This document shows, piece after piece, positions 11,775 to 24,776 of a stretch of 64,000 nt of DNA. Numbering within the stretch: the first letter of the stretch is position 1; each line of letters opens with the position of its first letter. The position numbers were made by a program, and so were the translations under genes. The DNA is from Klebsiella ornithinolytica NBRC 105727 = ATCC 31898 (GTDB lineage: Bacteria; Pseudomonadota; Gammaproteobacteria; Enterobacterales; Enterobacteriaceae): NCBI RefSeq assembly GCF_001598295.1, contig NZ_BCYR01000012.1, positions 52,166 to 116,165 of the forward strand. Direction: 5' to 3'. The notes beneath the pieces are model-generated. The model was not told the DNA's origin, did no database searches, and worked only from the letters and a program-made list of their open reading frames with translations.

Positions 11775-11802
11775 CTTGAAAACGGCGGAATGAGCCACAT
11801 TT
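11775..11802 (+). promoter_or_regulatory. Sigma-32 heat-shock promoter of ibpAB
   Basis: CTTGAAA at 11775-11781 and CCACATTT at 11795-11802, 13 bases apart, match the sigma-32 consensus (CTTGAAA, N11-16, CCCCATNT). It lies about 105 bases before the ibpA ATG, which leaves room for the thermometer leader. Confidence 0.85.
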
Positions 11803-11811
11803 TAGCAATGT

Positions 11812-11908
11812 GACCCGATGAGGATACGCCTGCGGGGTATTCCGGGTAATAACGACCTGTCCATGATGGAAGGTCATAAATTCTCGCTGATTTCAGGAGC
11901 TTTTTATT
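11812..11908 (+). ncRNA. ROSE-type RNA thermometer in ibpA leader
   Basis: Untranslated leader of ibpA. TCGCTGATTTCAGGAGC (11884-11900) contains the UCGCU block that can pair with the AGGAGC ribosome site in its own hairpin, as in known ROSE elements of ibpA. Heat is expected to melt the stem and free the ribosome site. Secondary structure was judged by eye only. Confidence 0.7.
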
Positions 11909-12322
11909 ATGCGTAATTTCGATCTTTCTCCGCTGTATCGTTCTGCTATTGGTTTTGACCGCCTTTTTAATCTGTTAGAAAACAATCAGAGCCAGAGTAA
12001 TGGCGGCTACCCTCCGTATAACGTTGAGCTGGTAGATGAAAACCATTATCGCATCGCTATTGCCGTGGCCGGTTTTGCCGAGAGCGAACTGGAGATCACC
12101 GCGCAGGATAATTTGCTGGTCGTCAAAGGCGCCCATGCAACCGAGCAGAAAGAACGTACCTATCTTTATCAGGGCATTGCGGAACGCAACTTTGAGCGCA
12201 AATTCCAGTTGGCGGAAAATATCCATATCCGCGGTGCAAACCTGGTGAACGGCCTGCTGTATATCGATCTGGAACGCGTGATTCCGGAAGCAGACAAACC
12301 GCGCCGTATCGAAATTAACTAA
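11909..12322 (+). CDS. ibpA: Small heat-shock protein IbpA
   Basis: 137-residue alpha-crystallin family holdase that binds unfolding proteins and inclusion bodies together with IbpB and hands them to DnaK/ClpB. The N-terminal arm [24 protein letters not shown], the crystallin domain ([23 protein letters not shown] to about residue 122) and the C-terminal RIEIN tail with an I-x-I-like end are visible. Preceded by a sigma-32 promoter and thermometer; ibpB follows after 115 bases. Confidence 0.97.
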   Translation: MRNFDLSPLYRSAIGFDRLFNLLENNQSQSNGGYPPYNVELVDENHYRIAIAVAGFAESELEITAQDNLLVVKGAHATEQKERTYLYQGIAERNFERKFQLAENIHIRGANLVNGLLYIDLERVIPEADKPRRIEIN

Positions 12323-12437
12323 TTTTATCCGGGCCGCCGTGCGGCCCGATACTGCAAACTTGCTCGCCGTCAGGGGGCAAATGCGAATCCACAGGATTTG
12401 CAGAGATTAACTCGCTTCATAGAAGGAGAAATACATT
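12323..12437 (+). promoter_or_regulatory. ibpA-ibpB spacer with hairpins and second thermometer-like leader
   Basis: A perfect stem GGGCCGC/GCGGCCC lies at about 12331-12347, then an imperfect stem around TGCGAATCC/GGATTTGCA. Before ibpB, CTCGCTTCATAGAAGGAG can fold TTC-ATA-GAA over the AAGGAG ribosome site, so ibpB probably carries its own heat-sensitive leader, as reported for E. coli ibpB. Confidence 0.5.
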
Positions 12438-12866
12438 ATGCGTAACTACGATTTATCCCCACTGCTGCGTCAATGGATCGGTTTTGACAAACTGGCCAAT
12501 GCACTGCAAACCACCAGCGAAAGCCAGAGCTTCCCGCCGTATAACATTGAAAAAAGCGACGATAACCACTATCGCATTACCCTTGCGCTGGCCGGTTTCC
12601 GTCAGGAAGATCTGGATATTCAGCTGGAAGGGACGCGTCTGAGCGTGAAAGGTACGCCGCAGCAGGCTGACAAAGAGACGAAATGGCTGCACCAGGGGTT
12701 AGTCAGTCAGGCCTTTAGCCTGAGCTTTACCCTGGCTGAAAATATGGAAGTCTCCGGCGCTACCTTCAATAACGGGTTGCTGCACATTGATTTAACCCGT
12801 AACGAGCCGGAAGTGGTTATCCCGCAGCGTATCGCGATTAGCGAGCGTCCGGCGCTCGACAGCTAA
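12438..12866 (+). CDS. ibpB: Small heat-shock protein IbpB
   Basis: Paralogue and partner of IbpA, 142 residues, same family. The [23 protein letters not shown] arm, crystallin domain ([23 protein letters not shown] onward) and QRIAI motif near the C-terminus are present. AAGGAG is 8 bases upstream of the ATG. It ends 17 bases before a strong terminator, closing the ibpAB operon. Confidence 0.97.
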   Translation: MRNYDLSPLLRQWIGFDKLANALQTTSESQSFPPYNIEKSDDNHYRITLALAGFRQEDLDIQLEGTRLSVKGTPQQADKETKWLHQGLVSQAFSLSFTLAENMEVSGATFNNGLLHIDLTRNEPEVVIPQRIAISERPALDS

Positions 12867-12883
12867 GTCGACACGACAGATAA

Positions 12884-12909
12884 AGCCCCGATCATCGGGG
12901 CTTTTTTTT
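12884..12909 (+). terminator. Rho-independent terminator of ibpAB
   Basis: AGCCCCGATCATCGGGGCT stem-loop followed by a run of eight T. Confidence 0.93.
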
Positions 12910-13043
12910 GGCCGCTATAAAGGGCGTCCCGCCGTTTTTCGCCGATCCAGGCCCGCCGATTATTGTGCGCCAGGCTGCATACAGGCCCGGAGGCTTAAGC
13001 CATAATCCATGATATTGATAATGTTATTCACAGGGAACAGACG

Positions 13044-14705
13044 ATGAGTGATATAGCATTGACCGTCAGCGTTCTGGCGCTGGTGGCGGTAGTCGGATTG
13101 TGGATCGGTAATGTCAAAATTCGCGGCGTCGGGTTTGGCATTGGCGGCGTACTGTTTGGCGGCATTATCGTTGGCCACTTTGTGGACCAGGCGGGTATCG
13201 CTCTTAGCAGCCCGATGCTGCACTTCATTCAGGAATTTGGCCTGATTCTCTTCGTGTATACCATCGGCATCCAGGTGGGGCCGGGTTTCTTCGCCTCTCT
13301 GCGCGTCTCCGGGCTACGGCTCAATCTCTTTGCCATCCTGATTGTCATCCTTGGGGGGCTGGTGACCGCAGTGCTGCATAAGCTCTTTGATATCCCGCTG
13401 CCGGTGGTGCTCGGTATTTTCTCCGGTGCAGTCACTAATACGCCAGCGCTGGGGGCCGGGCAGCAAATTCTGCGCGATCTGGGCGTACCGTTTGACGTTG
13501 TTGATCAGATGGGGATGAGCTATGCCATGGCCTATCCGTTTGGTATTTGCGGCATTTTGCTGACTATGTGGCTGGTGCGTCTGTTCTTTCGCGTTAACGT
13601 CGAAAAAGAGGCTCAGCAGTTTGATGAGAGCAGCGGAAACGGACACGCGGTTCTGCAAACGATTAACGTCCGGGTTGAAAACCCGAACCTGAACAACATG
13701 GCGATTCAGGACGTGCCGATGCTCAACAGCGATAAGCTGATTTGCTCCCGTCTTAAACGTGACGAGCTGCTGATGGTGCCGGCTCCGGGGACCTTAATTC
13801 AAACCGGCGACCTCCTGCACCTCGTCGGGCGCCCGGAGGATTTGCATAACGCGCAGCTGGTTATCGGCAAGGAAGTTTCCACCTCGCTTTCAACCCGCGG
13901 CACGGATTTGAAAGTTGAGCGGGTGGTGGTCACCAATGAGAAGGTATTAGGTAAGCGGATCCGCGACCTGCATTTTAAACAGCGCTATGACGTGGTGATT
14001 TCGCGGCTTAATCGCGCTGGGGTTGAGCTGGTAGCCAGCAGCCATGCCAGCCTGCAGTTCGGTGATATTCTTAACCTGGTTGGCCGCCCGGAAGCCATTG
14101 ATGCGGTTGCCGCCGAGCTGGGTAACGCACAGCAAAAATTGCAGCAGGTTCAGATGCTGCCGGTGTTTATCGGCATTGGCCTCGGGGTTTTACTGGGGTC
14201 TGTTCCGCTGTTTGTTCCCGGCTTCCCGGTGGCGTTGAAGCTGGGGCTTGCCGGTGGACCCCTGATTATGGCGCTGATCCTCGGGCGAATCGGCAGTATC
14301 GGGAAGCTCTACTGGTTTATGCCGCCGAGCGCCAACCTCGCGCTCCGTGAGCTGGGGATTGTGCTCTTTCTGGCGGTCGTCGGGCTGAAGTCCGGCGGTG
14401 ATTTTGTCGTCACGCTGACCGCAGGCGACGGGCTGAGCTGGATAGCCTACGGCATTTTTATTACCGCAATTCCGCTGCTAACGGTTGGCATTCTGGCGCG
14501 GCTGCTGATGAAGATGAACTACCTGACCCTGTGCGGCATGCTGGCCGGGTCGATGACCGATCCACCGGCGCTGGCGTTCGCCAACAACCTGCATGCCACC
14601 AGCGGAGCCGCGGCGCTCTCGTATGCCACGGTCTATCCGCTGGTGATGTTTTTGCGCATCATTACGCCGCAGCTACTGGCCGTGTTGTTCTGGGGGATGA
14701 GTTAA
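13044..14705 (+). CDS. yidE: YidE, AspT/YbjL-family putative transporter
   Basis: 553-residue inner-membrane protein. Two five-helix blocks (about residues 1-185 and 375-553) flank two cytoplasmic RCK/TrkA-C domains (about 200-360, with [21 protein letters not shown] and [12 protein letters not shown]), the arrangement of the AspT exchanger family. Both membrane halves carry the pseudo-repeat motif [10 protein letters not shown] / [11 protein letters not shown]. The substrate is unknown. It converges on yidP and the two coding ends overlap by 33 bases. Confidence 0.92.
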   Translation: MSDIALTVSVLALVAVVGLWIGNVKIRGVGFGIGGVLFGGIIVGHFVDQAGIALSSPMLHFIQEFGLILFVYTIGIQVGPGFFASLRVSGLRLNLFAILIVILGGLVTAVLHKLFDIPLPVVLGIFSGAVTNTPALGAGQQILRDLGVPFDVVDQMGMSYAMAYPFGICGILLTMWLVRLFFRVNVEKEAQQFDESSGNGHAVLQTINVRVENPNLNNMAIQDVPMLNSDKLICSRLKRDELLMVPAPGTLIQTGDLLHLVGRPEDLHNAQLVIGKEVSTSLSTRGTDLKVERVVVTNEKVLGKRIRDLHFKQRYDVVISRLNRAGVELVASSHASLQFGDILNLVGRPEAIDAVAAELGNAQQKLQQVQMLPVFIGIGLGVLLGSVPLFVPGFPVALKLGLAGGPLIMALILGRIGSIGKLYWFMPPSANLALRELGIVLFLAVVGLKSGGDFVVTLTAGDGLSWIAYGIFITAIPLLTVGILARLLMKMNYLTLCGMLAGSMTDPPALAFANNLHATSGAAALSYATVYPLVMFLRIITPQLLAVLFWGMS

Positions 14706-15419
14706 CGGCGTCTCCAGGTGGACGCGCCGCAGATGGTAGTCCACCTGGTATTCACTGGCGTTGCGGAACATCACCGAATAGTTCAGAAACTCACCGCTGT
14801 CGCTGTAGGAAAGCGAGGTAATCCGCAGCAGCGGCGTCTGTTCCGGGACATTCATTGACCGGGCCAGCTGCTTGTCCGCCAGCACCGGCGTCAGGCTTTC
14901 ATAGTTGCCGCTAATGGTTATCCCGCACTCTTTCTCAATGTAATCGAATTTTGACCCTTCCAGATGCACCAGCGACAGGTTACGGAACAGTTTGACCGGC
15001 ATATAGCTGTCTTCCAGCATCAGGGGTTTGCCGTCCACGTAACGTACCCGGCGCGAGAAGTAGATCCGTTCATTGATTTGTATTCGTAGCTGGCTGGCAA
15101 TTGCCGGCGGCGCCGGCATGACTTCGAATATCAGCACCTCGCTTACCACCTCTTTACCCTGCTTGCGTAACACTTCCGCCAGACCGGTGAGGTTAGTGGT
15201 CTCGTGATGCACATCTTTGCGGGCGACAAAGGTACCGGATCCGTGGCGGCGAACGACCAGTCCCCAGCTAATCAGCAGTTCGATAGCTTTGCGGATTGTC
15301 ATCCGCGCCACGCCGAACTCTTCCGCCAGTTTTTTCTCTCCCGGCAGCGGGCTGCCGATATTGAAATCGGAGGAATTTAACCGAAGGCGCAATCTGTCTG
15401 CGATGGATTTATAGATCAC
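14673..15419 (-). CDS. yidP: GntR/HutC-family regulator YidP
   Basis: Transcription factor of 248 residues. GTG at 15417-15419 is taken as start: AGAGGT lies seven bases upstream and the next residues [13 protein letters not shown] match E. coli YidP; a longer frame reaches 15461 but would begin inside a likely operator. Winged helix about residues 1-70 ([22 protein letters not shown]), UTRA effector domain after that. Divergent from aglA-aglB with two palindromes between them, so it very probably regulates these alpha-glucoside genes. Confidence 0.9.
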   Translation of the reverse strand: MIYKSIADRLRLRLNSSDFNIGSPLPGEKKLAEEFGVARMTIRKAIELLISWGLVVRRHGSGTFVARKDVHHETTNLTGLAEVLRKQGKEVVSEVLIFEVMPAPPAIASQLRIQINERIYFSRRVRYVDGKPLMLEDSYMPVKLFRNLSLVHLEGSKFDYIEKECGITISGNYESLTPVLADKQLARSMNVPEQTPLLRITSLSYSDSGEFLNYSVMFRNASEYQVDYHLRRVHLETPLTHPPEQHGQ

Positions 15420-15454
15420 CAGTAGACCTCTGTTCCACTTTTCAAAAGGGAAGG

Positions 15455-15568
15455 TTAACAATGTGTATTGTTAATAATGTCTTTAAATACATAAAGATAT
15501 TATTTGTTCATTCTGCTGTTTTAATCAGCGCAATTCATGATGTCTATTTTTAACTCAAAAAGTAGACA
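15455..15568. promoter_or_regulatory. Two operator-like palindromes between yidP and aglA
   Basis: TTAACAATGTGTATTGTTAA (15455-15474) is a perfect dyad with 8-bp arms. A second dyad spans 15541-15568 with arms TGTCTA/TAGACA and inner TTTTT/AAAAA; the GTCTA..TAGAC pattern fits HutC-type GntR regulators. The rest of the 298-base gap is AT-rich and holds the aglA leader, with TGAGGA 7 bases before its ATG. Confidence 0.6.
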
Positions 15569-15717
15569 ACATTGTGGAAATTAAAACCATGAATGCGATC
15601 ACGAATCGCAACGCCATCGCATGTTGTCGGACGGGTAAATTCCTATTCTCGCTTTAGGCCGATACTCAAGACAAATAAGGCCTCTTACCCTACTGGTTGT
15701 TAAATGAGGATTTTAAA

Positions 15718-18659
<2,942 letters not shown>

Positions 18660-18668
18660 TCCTCACCC

Positions 18669-18694
18669 CAACCGGCATCCATCGGGTGCCGGTT
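18669..18694 (+). terminator. Terminator-like hairpin after aglB
   Basis: Stem AACCGGCA / GTGCCGGTT with a short loop, about 10 bases after the stop; only a short TT run follows. Confidence 0.55.
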
Positions 18695-18767
18695 CTTGCG
18701 CTGCTCCCCTGTTCGTTACAAATTACGCTATGCTGAAGCCTGCTCGCGCTACGAACAAGGAACCCTG

Positions 18768-19115
18768 ATGAAAATTTCTCGCGTCGGCGAAGCGCCGGAT
18801 TACCGCTTCTCGCTGGCCAACGAACGTACTTTTCTGGCGTGGATCCGCACGGCATTAGGTTTTCTTGCCGCCGGGGTTGGCTTAGATCAGCTGGCGCCGG
18901 ATTTTGCCACGCCGCTGATTCGCGAAGTGCTGGCGCTATTGCTGTGTCTGTTTGCCGGCGGCCTGGCGATTTATGGCTACCTGCGCTGGTTGAGTAACGA
19001 AAAAGCGATGCGCCTGAAGCAGGATCTGCCCTACACCAGAACGCTGCTGGCGATCAGTCTTTTGCTGGTGATTGTGGTGGTGGTGGTGATGGGTCTGGTT
19101 ATGTATGGCGGATAA
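18768..19115 (+). CDS. yidH: YidH, DUF202 membrane protein
   Basis: 115-residue inner-membrane protein, same length as E. coli YidH; function unknown. FSLANERTFLAWIRTALGFLAAGV is the DUF202 signature; three hydrophobic helices follow. The ATG at 18768 has AAGGAA upstream and matches the family start. The end overlaps yidG by 11 bases, so the two are made together. Confidence 0.92.
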   Translation: MKISRVGEAPDYRFSLANERTFLAWIRTALGFLAAGVGLDQLAPDFATPLIREVLALLLCLFAGGLAIYGYLRWLSNEKAMRLKQDLPYTRTLLAISLLLVIVVVVVMGLVMYGG

Positions 19116-19467
19116 GCGCCGGGCGCGGCGGGAAAGCGATCCGGGGCTGCAGCCGGAACGGACATCGCTGGCCTGGTTTCGAACGTTGCTGGGCTACGCG
19201 GCGCTGATGGCGCTGGCGATTAAACATAACTGGCATAGCGCGGGGGCGCTGTTCTGGCTATCGATTGGCGTCCTGGCGATAGTGGCTGTTGTGCTGTGGG
19301 GCTATACGCGGCGCCGTAATCTGATGGATGTTGACGAGAGTGATTTTGTTCAGCCGCAGGCGATACGTGACAAGTTTTTCATTGCCGTCGCCGTTCTTTC
19401 ACTGTCGCTGATGTTTGCGGCTACGCATCTGCGGCAGATCGCGTTATTTCTGCAGAGTGTGACATAG
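19105..19467 (+). CDS. yidG: YidG, DUF202 membrane protein
   Basis: 120-residue partner of YidH in the same family: LQPERTSLAWFRTLLGYAALMALAIK is the DUF202 pattern, then two more membrane helices. Function unknown. Converges on dsdA with a 47-base gap. Confidence 0.92.
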   Translation: MADKRRARRESDPGLQPERTSLAWFRTLLGYAALMALAIKHNWHSAGALFWLSIGVLAIVAVVLWGYTRRRNLMDVDESDFVQPQAIRDKFFIAVAVLSLSLMFAATHLRQIALFLQSVT

Positions 19468-19514
19468 CGGAAAGTGGGCCCAACGGCGTATCCTCCGCCG
19501 CTGAACCCGTGGTA

Positions 19515-20843
19515 TTAACGCCCTTTTGCCAGGTACTGCGCCATCTCTTCTTCCGGCACCATGCCGCCGCCGGTCGCCCAGACCAGATGCGTAGCGTTGT
19601 CCATCTGGCGGGTCGTGAAGCCGTGCATCTGCTGATATGTCTCGCTGGCGCAAACGCGCTGCGGTCCGGCCATGCCGGCCAGCGCTGACGGCTCCAGGCG
19701 GATATTTTCAGCTTGCGCCAGCCAGCCCAGCATGTCGTACATCGTCTGGTCGCTGAGGGTATAGAAGCCATCCAGCAGACGCTCCATGGCCCTGCCGACA
19801 AACCCGGAAGCCCGACCAACGGCCAGGCCGTCGGCGGCAGTCAGGTTATCAATACCCAGATCCTGGACCGAAATCTCATCATGCAGGCCGGTATGGACGC
19901 CGAGCAACATACAAGGAGAGTGCGTGGGTTCAGCGAAGAAACAGTGTACATGGTCGCCGAAAGCCAGCTTCAGACCAAACGCAACCCCGCCAGGGCCACC
20001 GCCGACGCCGCACGGTAGATAGACAAACAGCGGATGATCGGCATCGACCACGCGTCCCTGGCGGGCAAACTGCGCTTTCAGGCGCTCGCCTGCGACGGCA
20101 TAGCCGAGGAACAGCGTGCGTGAGTTCTCATCATCGATAAAGAAGCAGTTGGGGTCCGCTTCGGCGGCTTTACGCCCCTGCTCGACCGCGACGCCGTAAT
20201 CCTGTTCGTATTCAACCACCGTAACGCCGTGGCTGCGCAGCTTCGCTTTTTTCCATGCACGGGCATCGGCAGACATATGCACAGTGACATTAAAACCGAT
20301 ACATGCGCTCATGATGCCAATCGACATCCCCAGGTTGCCGGTGGAACCGACGGCGATGCTGTACTGGCTAAAGAACTGCTTAAATTCCGGGGTCAGTAGC
20401 TTGCGATAGTCATCTTCGGTGGCAAGTAACCCCGCTTCCAGCGCCAGCTTTTCAGCGTGGGTCAGCACCTCGTAAATACCGCCGCGGGCCTTGATGGAGC
20501 CGGAAATCGGCAGATGACTGTCTTTTTTCAGCAGCAGGTCGCCGCTGACGGGCCGGGCAAACGCCTGCTCCAGCCGTGCTTTCATTGCCGGGATAGCGAC
20601 CAGTTCGGATTCGATAATCCCACCGGTGACGGCGGTTTCCGGGAATGCCTGCGCCAGATATGGCGCAAAGCGCTCAAGGCGGGCACGGGCGTCCTGGACA
20701 TCGTCGGCCGTCAGGCCAACGTACGGTAAACCTTCCGCCAGCGAAGTGGTTGCCGGGTTAAACCAGGTGGTTTCTTTCAGGTCAACCAGATCCTTCAGCA
20801 GAGGGAACCGGGCAAGTAAAGTGGTCATGTCAGCGTTTTTCAT
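19515..20843 (-). CDS. dsdA: D-serine ammonia-lyase
   Basis: PLP enzyme converting D-serine to pyruvate and ammonia, 442 residues. The PLP lysine is Lys118 in SGSIKARGG, and the phosphate-binding loop is [21 protein letters not shown] is a further cofactor motif. It lies 17 bases after dsdX in one transcript; expression is activated by DsdC with D-serine in E. coli. Confidence 0.97.
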   Translation of the reverse strand: MKNADMTTLLARFPLLKDLVDLKETTWFNPATTSLAEGLPYVGLTADDVQDARARLERFAPYLAQAFPETAVTGGIIESELVAIPAMKARLEQAFARPVSGDLLLKKDSHLPISGSIKARGGIYEVLTHAEKLALEAGLLATEDDYRKLLTPEFKQFFSQYSIAVGSTGNLGMSIGIMSACIGFNVTVHMSADARAWKKAKLRSHGVTVVEYEQDYGVAVEQGRKAAEADPNCFFIDDENSRTLFLGYAVAGERLKAQFARQGRVVDADHPLFVYLPCGVGGGPGGVAFGLKLAFGDHVHCFFAEPTHSPCMLLGVHTGLHDEISVQDLGIDNLTAADGLAVGRASGFVGRAMERLLDGFYTLSDQTMYDMLGWLAQAENIRLEPSALAGMAGPQRVCASETYQQMHGFTTRQMDNATHLVWATGGGMVPEEEMAQYLAKGR

Positions 20844-20860
20844 ATTACGTCTCTTTGCGC

Positions 20861-22198
20861 TCAGATGATGAAAGAAAGCAGGAACGTGCAGGCTAGTGCA
20901 AGTAAGGATGCGATAAATGTTGCCGTTGTATAGTATTTGAACGTCTCACTCAGGCTCGCACCGCAGTATTGTTTAACCAGCCAGAACAGGGAATCGGTAA
21001 CGATCGTGCAGCCAATTGCGCCGGAACCAATGGCAATGGCGATGATCTCCGGACTGACGCCAGGGTAGAGCGGCAGCATCGGCGCAACGATGGCCGTGGC
21101 TCCCATCATGGCAACGGTGGCAGAACCCACCGCCGCGTGCAGAATCAGCGCCACCAGCCAGGCCAGCAGAATCGGGTGCATATGCAGACCGGAGAGAATA
21201 ACCGCCAGCGAATCAGCCAGGCCGCTGGTTTTCAGGACCGCGTTGAACGCGCCGCCTGCGCCGATAATCAGCAGGATATTGGCAATAGAACCAAAGCCCT
21301 TTTCGGTATGGGTCAGCAGCGTGGCCATGCCCATATTCTGACGGATGCCGAGGACGTAGTAGGCCACGAAGACGGCGATAAACATGGCGGTAATCGGATT
21401 ACCGATAAACTCCAGCAGCATATACAGCGTGCCGGTTTTGGCCATATTCAGCTCGGCGATGGTCTTCACCAGCATCAGAGCGATCGGCAGCAAAATGGTC
21501 AACAGCGTGGCGCCGAGCGACGGCAGCGTCTCTTCTTGACGAACTTCCAGATTGGCAAACTCGGCAGGAACCGCTTTGAACGGCAGGCGGTTGCCCAGCA
21601 GCTTCAGGAACAGCGGGCCGCCAACCAGCGAGGCCATCAACCCAACCAGTAAACCGTAGACAATCACGGTACCGATATCGGCACCCAGCTTATTGGCGAC
21701 GAACAGCGCAGCCGGGTGCGGCGGTACGACGCAGTGTACGGCCATTAACGCGGTACACAGTGGAATCGCCAGCTTCAGCAGGGAGGTGTGGGTCTTTTTG
21801 GCAATCGAAAAGGCCAGCGGAATCAGCAGTACCACGCCAACTTCGACAAACAGCGTAATCCCGCAAATCAGGCCAACCAGCACCATGATCACATCGACCG
21901 ACAGCCAGCGGCAGCGCTGAAGCGTCAGGCCGATACGTTCGGCGGCGCCTGAGATCTCCATCATTTTGCCAAGAATGGTGCCGAGGCCGATCACCGCCGC
22001 CAGGAAACCGAGGGTTCCACCGATCCCATTTTCAATGGCGTTGACCATGTCCAGCGGGCTCATCCCCATCATAGCGCCGACGAAGAAACTGGCTAACAGC
22101 AGCGCCAGAAAGGGGTGAAATTTCAGTTTTACGATAGTCAAAACAATCAACACAATGCTGATTAGTAACGTGCTCACAACCCAAATCTGAGATTCCAT
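20861..22198 (-). CDS. dsdX: D-serine permease DsdX
   Basis: GntP-family inner-membrane transporter, 445 residues from [15 protein letters not shown], with GAGGT about six bases upstream; the frame continues 17 codons upstream to a GTG but E. coli DsdX starts here. About 12 membrane helices. Imports D-serine for DsdA. Divergent from its regulator gene dsdC. Confidence 0.95.
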   Translation of the reverse strand: MESQIWVVSTLLISIVLIVLTIVKLKFHPFLALLLASFFVGAMMGMSPLDMVNAIENGIGGTLGFLAAVIGLGTILGKMMEISGAAERIGLTLQRCRWLSVDVIMVLVGLICGITLFVEVGVVLLIPLAFSIAKKTHTSLLKLAIPLCTALMAVHCVVPPHPAALFVANKLGADIGTVIVYGLLVGLMASLVGGPLFLKLLGNRLPFKAVPAEFANLEVRQEETLPSLGATLLTILLPIALMLVKTIAELNMAKTGTLYMLLEFIGNPITAMFIAVFVAYYVLGIRQNMGMATLLTHTEKGFGSIANILLIIGAGGAFNAVLKTSGLADSLAVILSGLHMHPILLAWLVALILHAAVGSATVAMMGATAIVAPMLPLYPGVSPEIIAIAIGSGAIGCTIVTDSLFWLVKQYCGASLSETFKYYTTATFIASLLALACTFLLSFII

Positions 22199-22423
22199 AC
22201 CCCACCTCGCCCGTGAATAAGATGGGGTTATTGAACAGAAAAACGACACCGGCTGACAAACGATATAAATGGCGCTTAAGGTGAATTAGATTGAATCAAA
22301 ATGGTGATTAAAGTCTAAAAATGGCTTTTATTTGCGTTATGAGTCACTTTTTTTCATCTTTAAACCCATGCACAGCGACCATTTTTCTTACAATCAGCGG
22401 TAAAAAATCAGGGGAACCGGACG

Positions 22424-23350
22424 ATGGATGTCGCTAAAGAGATAGGTAACCGGCTGCTCAACGGCTGGCAGCTGTCAAAGCTGTATACCTTTGAGGTCGC
22501 CGCACGGCATGAATCTTTCGCATTGGCGGCGGAAGAGCTGTCGCTGACCCCCAGCGCCGTGAGCCACCGGATGAATCAGCTGGAGGAAGAGCTGGGTATT
22601 CAGCTTTTTGTGCGCTCTCATCGGAAAGTGGAGTTAACCCATGAGGGGCGGCGGGTGTTCTGGGCGCTGAAATCCTCGCTGGACAGCCTGAACCAGGAGA
22701 TTCTGGATATCAAAAACCAGGAGCTGTCAGGTACGCTGACCGTCTACTCACGCCCGTCGATCGCCCAGTGCTGGCTGGTACCGGCGCTCGGGGACTTTAC
22801 TCGCCGCTATCCGTCGATATCGCTTACTGTCCTCACCGGCAACGATAACGTGAATATGCAGCGAGCGGGTATCGATCTGGCGCTCTATTTCGACGATCTG
22901 CCTTCATCGCAATTAACCCACCATTATCTGATGGATGAAGCAATCGTACCGGTTTGCACGGCGGACTATGCCCGGCAGCATCAGCTCCAGCAACATCCCG
23001 ACAATCTGCAACATTGCACCCTGCTGCACGATCGTCAGGCCTGGAGCAATGATTCTGGCACCGACGAATGGTTTAGCTGGGCGCAGCACTTTGGGGTTAA
23101 CTTGCCGCAATCGTCGGGTATTGGCTTCGATCGTTCAGATTTGGCGGTGATTGCTGCCATGAACCATGTTGGCGTGGCGATGGGGCGTAAGCGGCTGGTT
23201 CAAAAGCGTCTGGCGAGCGGAGAGCTGATTGCGCCCTTTGGCGAGATGACGCTGAAATGCCACCAGCACTATTATGTGACCACGTTAGCGGGGCGGCAGT
23301 GGCCGAAAATAGACGCGTTTATTCACTGGCTACAAAGCCTGGCGCAATGA
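22424..23350 (+). CDS. dsdC: LysR-type activator of D-serine genes
   Basis: 308-residue LysR regulator. The N-terminal helix-turn-helix (SFALAAEELSLTPSAVSHRMNQLEEELGIQLF) and effector domain (LTVYSRPSIAQCWLVPALGDF onward) match DsdC closely. It activates dsdXA in response to D-serine; the 225-base divergent region 22199-22423 must hold its binding sites, though no clear dyad was picked out by eye. Confidence 0.95.
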   Translation: MDVAKEIGNRLLNGWQLSKLYTFEVAARHESFALAAEELSLTPSAVSHRMNQLEEELGIQLFVRSHRKVELTHEGRRVFWALKSSLDSLNQEILDIKNQELSGTLTVYSRPSIAQCWLVPALGDFTRRYPSISLTVLTGNDNVNMQRAGIDLALYFDDLPSSQLTHHYLMDEAIVPVCTADYARQHQLQQHPDNLQHCTLLHDRQAWSNDSGTDEWFSWAQHFGVNLPQSSGIGFDRSDLAVIAAMNHVGVAMGRKRLVQKRLASGELIAPFGEMTLKCHQHYYVTTLAGRQWPKIDAFIHWLQSLAQ

Positions 23351-23351
23351 T

Positions 23352-23407
23352 TTTCCCCGGACGCGAAGCGGACGCCTGAATCAGGTGCAGGCCGCTATCC
23401 GGGGAAA
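23352..23407. terminator. Long palindrome between dsdC and emrD, bidirectional
   Basis: Arms TTTCCCCGG / CCGGGGAAA enclose a second stem AGCGG/CCGCT and an inner CCTGA/TCAGG. The genes converge here, so it likely ends both transcripts; the CCCCGG core also resembles REP elements in this genome. Confidence 0.6.
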
Positions 23408-23416
23408 TTGCGGCGC

Positions 23417-24601
23417 TTAAACCGGCTGCTGGTGGCGGCTGAAACGTGAAGCCAGCGGTAGCCAGCACAGTAGAATCAGCAGTCCCATTAGCATCATCAA
23501 TAGCCCCAGGCTGCTTTGACCGGTCTGCGGCATCATCGCCGAGAGCCAGGCCAGGACGCCGGAGCCGATGTTTTGCAGGCCGCCCACCAGCGCGCCTGCC
23601 GTCCCGGCGAGGAACGGGAAGGGTTCCATCGCGCCGCTGGTCGCCAGCGGGAATAGCATGCCGGCGCCGAAGAAAAACAGCGCCGCAGGCACCAGCAGCG
23701 TCCAGACGGTCATGATGCCCATCAGGCCAGGGATCCACATCATAATGCCCGCCAGCAGACAACAAATCACCGATTGCCACATCAGGGTCGGGAAACGTTT
23801 ATGCGGGCGTCCGGCAAACCAGGCACCGAAAAAAGCCGCCGGGATGGGCAGAATAAACAGAATACTCACCGCCATGCTGCTTAAGCCCAGCACGGCGCCC
23901 ATCAGCACGCCGGAACAGGCTTCGAACACGGCGATTCCGGCGAGACCGCCAATCAGCATCAGCAGATAGCAGTTGAACGCGGTATTGCCGAAAAGCGTTT
24001 TGTAACTGGTCGCCAGTCGGGAGCGCGGTGCGCCAGCAGGACGGGTTTCAGGCATCCAGCGCGCCATGCTAAAGGTCACGCCCGCACACAAAATCAACAG
24101 GAAAGCGTAGCAGGCACGCCAGCTCCACAGCGTATTGAGGATACCGCCAATCAGCGGTGCCAGCAGCGGGCTGACCAAAATACCCATATTTAACAGGCTG
24201 TTGGCATGTCTGAGCTGGGCACCTTCATACAGATCGCGCGGCAGCGTGCGCGCCATTACACCGCCGACGCCGGTTCCCATACCCTGGATGGCGCTGGCGA
24301 TAATCAGCACCGTCAGGCTGTGAGTGGTGATAGCAACCAGCGTCGCCAGCATAAAGATAGACATCCCGATGAGGATCACCGGACGTCTTCCTACGCGGTC
24401 AGACAGCGGGCCATAAAAGAGCTGAGAGACGCCATAGGTCAGCAAATAGGCCGCCATTACGCTCTGCACGGCCCCTTCGCGGGCGTTCAGCGAGATAGCC
24501 ATATCGGCGATCGCCGGGATATAAATGGTCTGCGCCATCTGGCCAACGGCCACCAGCAGTACCAGCATCAACAACAAAGTGAAGTTCTTATGCCGTTTCA
24601 T
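23417..24601 (-). CDS. emrD: Multidrug efflux MFS transporter EmrD
   Basis: Proton-driven exporter with 12 membrane helices, 394 residues, equal to E. coli EmrD. The start MKRHKNFTLLLMLVLL at 24601 is fixed by homology; the frame is open to 24865 but without family sequence. Motif A GPLSDRVGRRPVI is between helices 2 and 3. Exports uncouplers and amphipathic compounds in E. coli. Confidence 0.94.
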   Translation of the reverse strand: MKRHKNFTLLLMLVLLVAVGQMAQTIYIPAIADMAISLNAREGAVQSVMAAYLLTYGVSQLFYGPLSDRVGRRPVILIGMSIFMLATLVAITTHSLTVLIIASAIQGMGTGVGGVMARTLPRDLYEGAQLRHANSLLNMGILVSPLLAPLIGGILNTLWSWRACYAFLLILCAGVTFSMARWMPETRPAGAPRSRLATSYKTLFGNTAFNCYLLMLIGGLAGIAVFEACSGVLMGAVLGLSSMAVSILFILPIPAAFFGAWFAGRPHKRFPTLMWQSVICCLLAGIMMWIPGLMGIMTVWTLLVPAALFFFGAGMLFPLATSGAMEPFPFLAGTAGALVGGLQNIGSGVLAWLSAMMPQTGQSSLGLLMMLMGLLILLCWLPLASRFSRHQQPV

Positions 24602-24776
24602 GTCGATGAATACTTCGTGAGTAGAGGTAAATGAAGAATATGTGACTGGCACATCCCTTAAATTCTGGAGGAATCTACCACATAAAAATGACAGTACAAC
24701 TATATGACGATGATTGAGGAGGGATTTCAGGCAGGTTTTGTAAACAATAATCGGCAACAAATGTTGCCATTCTGCA

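Noticed and set aside
20969..21652. 227-codon frame opposite dsdX
   Set aside because: Gln/Arg/Asn-rich translation typical of antisense of membrane-protein codons; dsdX is certain.
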